From: Methanobacteriota archaeon
GTDB lineage: Archaea > Thermoplasmatota > Thermoplasmata > JAUWGG01
Length of the DNA: 5,968 nucleotides
Reading direction: 5' to 3'
Assembly (NCBI GenBank): GCA_030606525.1
Contig: JAUWGG010000074.1
Location: 1 to 5,968, forward strand
Below the pieces are notes generated by a model. It was not told the origin of the DNA. It saw nothing but the letters and a program-made list of their open reading frames with translations, and ran no database searches. Made by a program: the position numbers and the translations under genes. Within the stretch, counting starts at the first letter, position 1; every line of letters begins with the position of its first letter. Positions 1 through 4,726 of this stretch are shown here, piece after piece.

Positions 1-116
1 AAATTGGCTATGATGTCCGATAGAGATATCAAACCTGTAAGGATTCCTGCTTCTATCAGAACCAGAGCGACCACTGCTGCCAACCAGGTTATTGTTAATA
101 TCGATGGTTTCTTCAT
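1..116 (-). CDS. N-terminal part of an unidentified membrane-anchored or membrane protein (runs off left edge)
   Basis: Only the first 38 codons are inside the window and the frame is open to the edge. The visible product begins MKKPSILTITWLAAVVALVL. A short basic N-terminus is followed by an uncharged hydrophobic stretch (about residues 5-21), a single Glu (E22) and more hydrophobic residues, which fits a signal anchor or first transmembrane helix. The start is well supported. Its ATG overlaps the TGA of the upstream gene as ATGA, and a strong GGAGG sits 2 bases before it, in a GGAGAGGAGGAC leader. This arrangement implies co-transcription and translational coupling with the sequon-rich exported protein upstream. 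No family can be named from so little sequence. It may be a second small surface protein or a polytopic partner. That it is a gene is fairly sure; its function is unknown. Confidence 0.7.
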   Translation of the reverse strand, partial: MKKPSILTITWLAAVVALVLIEAGILTGLISLSDIIAN

Positions 117-598
117 GTCCTCCTCTCCAATATGGCTATGTAAGGTAAATTTTCTTCTCCCATAATTTCTATAGGTTCCTCTTTTCCTTCTTTCAATATA
201 TCGAAGAGCGGTTCATCGCTTACCTCTATGGTGCAGTTATAATCGTAGAACTCACAAGAACCGTCTTCCCCAATTTCATCCACAACAGTGATATTTAACA
301 TGAAATGTCTGGTATTGCTGTCATCGATCGTGCAATGCACAAGATAAGTGTCGTTCTCCGTTAATGTATAATTCCAACTGCGATCTAGATCTTCCACGTC
401 TTCCACATTAATCGTGATGACCGAATACCTGTGATGTCCAAAAGAGGGTTTGACGTAGATCTTGGTTTGATTATTCACATGATCGATTATTAATTGGGGT
501 AAAGAGGATAATTCAGGTACTCCTATGAATTGAGGTGTGATCAGTATAGCCAATACCATCACCACGACAACAGCTGCCATCATAATTTTGCGCAACAT
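113..598 (-). CDS. Small exported, membrane-anchored, sequon-rich hypothetical protein (161 aa)
   Basis: I do not recognise a family. The product has a basic start (MLRK) and a hydrophobic helix at about residues 5-22 without an obvious signal-peptidase or lipobox cysteine, so an N-terminal anchor with the rest outside the cell is likely. The remaining ~138 residues are acidic and rich in alternating beta-type stretches, with three cysteines (C89, C115, C122). They carry five N-X-S/T sequons (N43, N76, N82, N102, N121), a high density that fits an archaeal N-glycosylated surface protein; a small beta-sandwich is a guess. The TGA stop overlaps the ATG of the next gene (ATGA), so the two probably form an operon. 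The start at 598 is supported by GAGG three bases upstream and an upstream TATA-like box; Met6 and Met7 are alternatives but would remove the basic residues before the helix. Confidence 0.75.
   Translation of the reverse strand: MLRKIMMAAVVVVMVLAILITPQFIGVPELSSLPQLIIDHVNNQTKIYVKPSFGHHRYSVITINVEDVEDLDRSWNYTLTENDTYLVHCTIDDSNTRHFMLNITVVDEIGEDGSCEFYDYNCTIEVSDEPLFDILKEGKEEPIEIMGEENLPYIAILERRT
117..130 (-). promoter_or_regulatory. Strong Shine-Dalgarno for the left-edge gene
   Basis: Read on the minus strand this is TTGGAGAGGAGGAC, directly before the ATG at 116-114. It contains GGAG and GGAGG, both complementary to the archaeal 16S 3' end. It lies inside the last codons of the upstream gene, so the downstream gene can be translated by its own initiation as well as by coupling. 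Confidence 0.65.
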
Positions 599-665
599 GG
601 TCCTCTAAGCATAATAAGATTAGTGATACATAAATTTTGAGTCAATAGGGGATTTAGATATGCGT
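599..665 (-). promoter_or_regulatory. Intergenic region with a candidate archaeal promoter for the exported-protein pair
   Basis: These 67 bases separate glmS from the exported-protein gene. On the minus strand an A-rich stretch leads into TTTATGTA at 634-627, a reasonable archaeal TATA box. Its centre is about 32 bases from the ATG at 598, which would place transcription start near 604-607 and leave a very short leader containing AGAGG (606-602) as ribosome binding site. No T-run or convincing stem-loop follows the glmS stop, so read-through from glmS is also possible. The TATA match is imperfect (G in the sixth position). Confidence 0.45.
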
Positions 666-2456
666 TCATTCAACTGTTACGCTCTTAGCAAGGTTCCTGG
701 GTTTATCTATCGGGCAATTTCGTTCCTTAGCGACATAATATGCCAGCAATTGCAGAGCAATGGATATTGGTATTGGAGCAAAAAGGTTCTCTATTGTAGG
801 TACATAGATTACGGAATCGACATATTTCCTTAGATCCTCGTCGCTTTCATAACCGACTGCTATTGTCGGGGAGCCGCGAGCCGCAACCTCACCTATATTA
901 CTTAACATCTTTTGATATGTATGGTCCTTAACTGCGATCGCTATTACGGGTGTTTCTTTTGTTAGGAGTGCCAATGGCCCATGTTTCAATTCACCAGCTG
1001 GATAACCCTCAGCATGGATGTATGAGATTTCTTTTAATTTTAGGGCTCCTTCAAGTGCTGTAGGAAAACCAATGTTTCTTCCTATGAAGAATATGTCTTT
1101 AGCATGGCATATATTTTTTGCTACTTCCTTTATCATATCGGCATTGTCCAATACACTCTGAGCATATCTGGGTAAGGACCTTAACCCCTCCTTTATATGT
1201 TTGGCATTGTCGTAGGTCAAGGTCTTTTTAGCAAGTCCAAGATTGATCGCTATTATGTAAAGCGCTACCAATTGTGTAATAAAACTCTTTGTCGCAGCAA
1301 CACCGATCTCAGGTCCTGCTCTTGTGTAAATAACTTCATCCACTTCCCTAGTGATCGAACTGCCAACCACGTTCGTCACTGCTATCGTTCTGTAACCTCG
1401 ATGTTTTGCCTCTCTTGCCGCACCTAATGTATCAGCTGTTTCTCCGCTCTGACTGATCAATATTACTAAAGGATTTTCAAAGGAAGGCGATGAATGCCTG
1501 TATTCTGAGGACATCTCTGCTGTCGTAGGCACCTTCGCTATTCTTTCAAATAGATATTTCCCTATCAATCCAGCATGATAGGATGTACCGCATGCTATGA
1601 TCTTTATTGAATCAAAATGAATTTTCAAAAAATTGGTTTCATCCATATCCAAAATTCTACCAAGGAGCGTTCGGTGAATGGCTGATGGCTGCTCAAAGAT
1701 CTCCTTTAGCATGAAGTGCTCATATCCTCCTTTCTCTGCATCCTCTAAACTCCAATCTACTCTTTCCCATTCTCTTGTTATTTCTTTGCCATCAAGTGTG
1801 GTTATTTTAATGTTATCTTCAGTAAGTGTAGCTATCTCGCGGTTCATCATATAGATCACTTTATCTGTGTGTTCCAGAATGGCTGGGATATCGGATGCTA
1901 CAAAATTTTCATCATCGCCTACACCTAGTATCAATGGACTTTCATTCCTTGCTGCCACGATCTCTTTTTTATTGCCCAGATGGATAACTACAATTGCATA
2001 AGAACCTTGAACGTCCTTTAGAGCTTTTCTCACAGCGTCCTCCAAGTTTCCCTTGTAATATTTTTCGATAAGATGTACTAAAACTTCAGTGTCGGTTTCG
2101 GAAGTAAAAACATGACCTTCTTTCATCAGTTCTTCTTTTAACTCCATATAATTTTCTATTATACCATTATGAACGAGAGCGGTTTTTTTCTTACAATCCA
2201 AGAAAGGGTGCGCGTTTTTCTTAATCGGTTGACCATGGGTTGCCCACCTTGTATGCCCTATGCCGATATTTCCCTCTAACTTAGGCAATATCCTCTCTAA
2301 ATGTTCTAATTCCCCTTTCATCTTATAGAGTTGGATCTCATCATTGATAACAGCGATACCAGCGGAATCGTATCCTCTGTATTCCAACCTCTTTAAGGCA
2401 GGGATGATTATCGATCGTGCATTTTTTTTACCCGTGTATCCGATGATTCCGCACAT
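666..2456 (-). CDS. glmS: Glutamine--fructose-6-phosphate aminotransferase (isomerizing), GlmS
   Basis: Cytosolic enzyme that converts fructose-6-phosphate and glutamine to glucosamine-6-phosphate and glutamate, the first step of hexosamine synthesis. The start is set at 2456 because the N-terminal nucleophile cysteine must follow the initiator Met (MCGIIGYTGK). A longer reading from GTG at 2489 would bury it, and GGTG lies five bases before the ATG at 2456. The resulting 596 residues are close to the usual ~600. The class II glutaminase domain (1 to ~235) shows C2, TRWATHG (69-75), HNGIIENY (96-103) and SETDTE (119-124). The first SIS domain (~283-420) shows CGTSYHA (289-295) and SQSGET (335-340). 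The second SIS domain (~448-590) shows EGALKLKEISYIHAEGYPAG (469-488) followed by ELKHGP. The C-terminus PRNLAKSVTVE is the conserved tail with the catalytic lysine (K591). No disruption is seen. It follows the glmU-like gene by 32 bases. Confidence 0.97.
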   Translation of the reverse strand: MCGIIGYTGKKNARSIIIPALKRLEYRGYDSAGIAVINDEIQLYKMKGELEHLERILPKLEGNIGIGHTRWATHGQPIKKNAHPFLDCKKKTALVHNGIIENYMELKEELMKEGHVFTSETDTEVLVHLIEKYYKGNLEDAVRKALKDVQGSYAIVVIHLGNKKEIVAARNESPLILGVGDDENFVASDIPAILEHTDKVIYMMNREIATLTEDNIKITTLDGKEITREWERVDWSLEDAEKGGYEHFMLKEIFEQPSAIHRTLLGRILDMDETNFLKIHFDSIKIIACGTSYHAGLIGKYLFERIAKVPTTAEMSSEYRHSSPSFENPLVILISQSGETADTLGAAREAKHRGYRTIAVTNVVGSSITREVDEVIYTRAGPEIGVAATKSFITQLVALYIIAINLGLAKKTLTYDNAKHIKEGLRSLPRYAQSVLDNADMIKEVAKNICHAKDIFFIGRNIGFPTALEGALKLKEISYIHAEGYPAGELKHGPLALLTKETPVIAIAVKDHTYQKMLSNIGEVAARGSPTIAVGYESDEDLRKYVDSVIYVPTIENLFAPIPISIALQLLAYYVAKERNCPIDKPRNLAKSVTVE

Positions 2457-2488
2457 TCTTACACCATGATATATGTTTATATATTCCA
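2457..2488 (-). promoter_or_regulatory. glmU-glmS gap: TATATAAA box and GGTG ribosome binding site for glmS
   Basis: On the minus strand the 32-base gap holds TATATAAA (2483-2476), preceded by the purine-rich GTGGAA. A box centred near 2480 would place initiation at about 2453-2457, that is, at or next to the glmS ATG (2456), giving a leaderless or nearly leaderless transcript. The same gap also has GGTG at 2465-2462, five bases before the ATG, which would serve glmS on the two-gene mRNA. The ribosome site decides the start at 2456 rather than GTG 2489. The promoter is an inference from motif and spacing only and could be chance in AT-rich DNA. Confidence 0.4.
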
Positions 2489-3688
2489 CTAAACAATGAT
2501 ACCCCTATTAGGAATGCTTCCCTCGATCTTTCTTAATGATGCGATTTTGCACCGAGCTCCAATAATTGAACCAGCAGATGCTGCAACTTTATCTCGTACA
2601 AGGGTATCCTCACCGATCAGAGTACCAATGTCTTTTACCTTATGAAATTTATCTCCTAACTTAATATCCGCATCGCCATGTTCCACTGTGAAGTTAGTAC
2701 CCAATCTAACACCGTCATCGATCACCGAGTGTGATATAAACGATGTAGGACCAATGCTCACATCACTCATTATCACGCTGTGCTCTATCAAACTGAACGG
2801 TTGAATCTGCACATTATCTCCCATGCTTGTAGATGGATATATACATACGTTTGGACCTATCTCGCATCCTTTTCCTATGATCACTGGGCCAAGAATATAT
2901 GAACCTGAATGAATGACACTTCCTTCACCGATTGATACATATCTTTTGATTATAACGTTCTTTTCTATTGTACCGGCAGTTTTTCCTTTTGCTTTACCTA
3001 AAGCGCAAGCATTAACATGTAATAGATCCCAAGGATAAACAGCATCAACCCACATTCCCCGAGTGACAATACCTTTGACAGGTTCTTTTGGTATCAACGA
3101 TTGAATCACACTAGTAAGATCGTACTTCCTTTCGGACATCAATAGATCAATTGCATTGAAAATATCTGGTTTGAAGGAATAGATGCCGGTACTTATCAGG
3201 TCGCTTATCTTCTCCATAGGTTTCTCGACGATATTCTTCACAATATTGCCAGAAAGAGTTACCACTCCATATTTGGAAGGGGTATTGCTTTTCGTGATCG
3301 CCAAAGATGTTCCTTTTCGCTTGTTTATTAGATCTGATATCACCTCAGGAGCGACGACATTATCGCCAGCAACTGCAAGAAACTCGTCATCTATATGATC
3401 CCTCGCCATGCTCAATGCGTAAGCGGTGCCTAATTTCCCAACCTTTTTCTTCTGTGTCACATATGTGATGTTAACATCAAAATTCTTGCCGTCCTGGAAA
3501 TGGCTCATTATTCTCTCTTTCTTATAGCCAACAACCATTATGATGTCTCGAATCCCATTTTTGGTTAATGCTTCAACTACATACTCCACAATCGGACGAT
3601 TAGCTATAGGAATCATAACCTTTGGCTTAGAAACAGTAAAAGGTCTCAGTCTTGTGCCCTCACCTGCACTTAGAATTACAGCTTTCAT
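2489..3688 (-). CDS. glmU: Archaeal GlmU-type bifunctional sugar-1-phosphate nucleotidyltransferase / acyltransferase-like protein
   Basis: Predicted cytosolic enzyme that activates a hexosamine-1-phosphate with UTP to make a UDP-amino sugar such as UDP-GlcNAc. The 399 residues match the length of archaeal GlmU-type proteins. The N-terminal Rossmann-like nucleotidyltransferase domain (1 to ~225) has the signature LSAGEGTRLRP (6-16), KPK (21-23), the metal-site AGDN (107-110), EKP (155-157) and STGIYSF (166-172). From about 240 to 385 there are hexapeptide repeats of a left-handed beta-helix (IGEG, IGKG, IGPN, IGPT), the fold of the acetyltransferase half. Adjacency to glmS supports an amino-sugar role over dTDP- or UDP-glucose synthesis, which the N-domain alone would also permit. 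The region where characterised archaeal enzymes have GAGT..AN.R reads GTNFTVEHGDADIKLG (330-345) here, so acetyltransferase activity is less certain. The start at 3688 gives the usual MKAVILSAGE N-terminus and has GTGAT just upstream. The stop TAG is 32 bases before glmS. Confidence 0.88.
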   Translation of the reverse strand: MKAVILSAGEGTRLRPFTVSKPKVMIPIANRPIVEYVVEALTKNGIRDIIMVVGYKKERIMSHFQDGKNFDVNITYVTQKKKVGKLGTAYALSMARDHIDDEFLAVAGDNVVAPEVISDLINKRKGTSLAITKSNTPSKYGVVTLSGNIVKNIVEKPMEKISDLISTGIYSFKPDIFNAIDLLMSERKYDLTSVIQSLIPKEPVKGIVTRGMWVDAVYPWDLLHVNACALGKAKGKTAGTIEKNVIIKRYVSIGEGSVIHSGSYILGPVIIGKGCEIGPNVCIYPSTSMGDNVQIQPFSLIEHSVIMSDVSIGPTSFISHSVIDDGVRLGTNFTVEHGDADIKLGDKFHKVKDIGTLIGEDTLVRDKVAASAGSIIGARCKIASLRKIEGSIPNRGIIV

Positions 3689-3691
3689 TGC

Positions 3692-3731
3692 ATCACAAAC
3701 GTAAATTCAGGTAATAGGATATAAGGTTTCC
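3692..3731 (-). promoter_or_regulatory. Archaeal promoter (BRE + TATA) and ribosome binding site for the glmU-glmS operon
   Basis: Within the 52-base gap after the HD-domain gene, the minus strand reads GGAAACC (3731-3725) directly followed by TTATAT (3724-3719), a good BRE-TATA pair. The TATA centre is about 34 bases from the glmU ATG, predicting transcription start around 3694-3698 and a leader of about ten bases or fewer. GTGAT at 3696-3692 lies three bases before the ATG and matches part of the archaeal anti-Shine-Dalgarno pairing, though it may sit at the very 5' end of the mRNA. It implies that glmU-glmS can be transcribed separately from the two genes upstream. Confidence 0.55.
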
Positions 3732-3740
3732 GAAAGGCTT

Positions 3741-4709
3741 TCATTCAAGGTAGATGCTCGTTTTGAACCGTTTACTGTAGACCCAAGGATCTTCAGTTAA
3801 TGCTTTTTCTTTAATACGGATGTATTGTTCCACTTTAGCATCGCAATTGTCCGCAAAATGAACTGCGATGGCTTCAGGCAGCTGAGGTTTTTTCGGTGAA
3901 CCCCATTCTAATTCACCATGGTGGCTCAATATAATATGCGCGACCTTTAATTTAAGATTTTGTGGAAAATCGGGAATGTTGTTTGCTCGTTCCATTATCA
4001 TCTCCTCGCCTAGGATGATGTGACCTCGAAGCATTCCCTCTCTTGATATGTCGATATTGGTCGTAACTTTATATTCTTTAATTTTACCGATATCATGGAG
4101 GATCGCACCTGTTAGGAGTAAATCCCTGTTCAGCTGTGGATGAATTTCAAATATCTTTTGACACAACCAAACTACATTGAGCGTATGCTTAAGCAATCCC
4201 CCTAAGCAATTCAAATGCAGATGCATGGACGCTGGAGCTTTTTTAAACTCGCTTACAAAAGCCTCATCACTGAAAAATGCGAATAAGAGCGAATTGAGCG
4301 GCTCATTCTCAATGGTTTTAATAATGGCGATGAGTTCGCCCATCATCTTTGTTGTATCCTCATCTATCGATGGTACAAAATCCTCAATACTGTATTCTTC
4401 TGCTCCACATACCCTGATCCCATCTCCCTTCTCTTTGCTCATGGATATTTCCTTTACGCCTTTATATTCATCCACCATACCTTTTATACGGACCACGCTG
4501 TTCGTGTTGAAACTGTCATATAATTTTCTCACTTCATTTTCATTATTATCTCCCCAATATTTCACAGTCATTTCATCTGTCATATCTGATATGCGAAACT
4601 CAAAAAGATATCCATACCTATACTTTCGAGGGGGTTTTTTATATTTTACGGAAAAGGCGCTGTCTACTTGCTCACCGGTTTTCAAATCTTTAACGAACTG
4701 TTTTTTCAT
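3741..4709 (-). CDS. OB-fold / HD-domain protein, YhaM-like 3'-5' exoribonuclease family
   Basis: Probable soluble metal-dependent phosphohydrolase. The architecture, a nucleic-acid-binding OB-fold followed by an HD domain in 322 residues, is that of Bacillus YhaM (about 314 aa), a 3'-5' exoribonuclease; activity in archaea is inferred from that likeness. Counting from the start chosen here, the OB-like part spans about 8-95 (VKYKKPPRKYRYGYLFEFRI, then VKYWG and VRIKG). The HD domain spans about 163-300 and supplies the metal ligands: H175 in LLKHT, H205-D206 in ILHDIGK, H230 in RGHIILGEE, H263-H264 in LSHHGE and D287 in HFADN. No key residue is missing. The start at 4709 is preferred because AGGTGA lies four bases upstream and the protein then begins MKKQFVKDL. 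An ATG at 4730, overlapping the previous stop as ATGA, would add seven residues (MSYVGEN) but has no ribosome site. It is probably co-transcribed with the membrane-protein gene upstream. Confidence 0.85.
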   Translation of the reverse strand: MKKQFVKDLKTGEQVDSAFSVKYKKPPRKYRYGYLFEFRISDMTDEMTVKYWGDNNENEVRKLYDSFNTNSVVRIKGMVDEYKGVKEISMSKEKGDGIRVCGAEEYSIEDFVPSIDEDTTKMMGELIAIIKTIENEPLNSLLFAFFSDEAFVSEFKKAPASMHLHLNCLGGLLKHTLNVVWLCQKIFEIHPQLNRDLLLTGAILHDIGKIKEYKVTTNIDISREGMLRGHIILGEEMIMERANNIPDFPQNLKLKVAHIILSHHGELEWGSPKKPQLPEAIAVHFADNCDAKVEQYIRIKEKALTEDPWVYSKRFKTSIYLE

Positions 4710-4713
4710 ATTC

Positions 4714-4719
4714 TCACCT
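4714..4719 (-). promoter_or_regulatory. Ribosome binding site AGGTGA that decides the HD-protein start
   Basis: The minus strand reads AGGTGA, a six-base match to the archaeal Shine-Dalgarno (AGGAGGTGATC), four bases before the ATG at 4709-4707. The sequence before the alternative ATG at 4730 (GTCGCATCGCTCAT) has no such match. This favours 4709, although coupling through ATGA at 4730 cannot be excluded. Confidence 0.6.
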
Positions 4720-4726
4720 ACATAAC

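Noticed and set aside
599..665. Transcription terminator after glmS
   Set aside because: No oligo-T tract or stable hairpin follows the glmS stop on the minus strand.
1197..1427. Plus-strand open frame opposite glmS
   Set aside because: It lies wholly within the complete, strongly conserved glmS on the other strand, and its cysteine-rich low-complexity product resembles no domain.
2456..2489. GTG at 2489 as the glmS start (TAGTG overlap with the glmU stop)
   Set aside because: It would add eleven residues before Met-Cys-Gly and prevent Cys from becoming the N-terminal nucleophile; a GGTG site precedes the ATG at 2456.
2457..2510. glmS ribozyme or riboswitch upstream of glmS
   Set aside because: The gap before glmS is only 32 bases, far too short for a glmS ribozyme, which is known from bacteria.
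3183..3398. Plus-strand 71-codon open frame opposite the glmU-like gene
   Set aside because: It is contained within the nucleotidyltransferase domain coding sequence on the other strand and has no supporting signal.
3723..3740. Imperfect inverted repeat (AAGCCTTTCGGAAACCTT on the minus strand) beside the glmU promoter, possible operator or terminator
   Set aside because: Two internal mismatches interrupt the arms, the central stem is only three to four weak pairs, and no T-run follows; it could be chance overlap with the BRE.
4177..4725. Plus-strand 182-codon open frame opposite the HD-domain gene
   Set aside because: It is an antisense shadow of a recognised gene. The Ser/Phe/Leu-rich product reflects the complement of the opposite strand, and I see no ribosome site.
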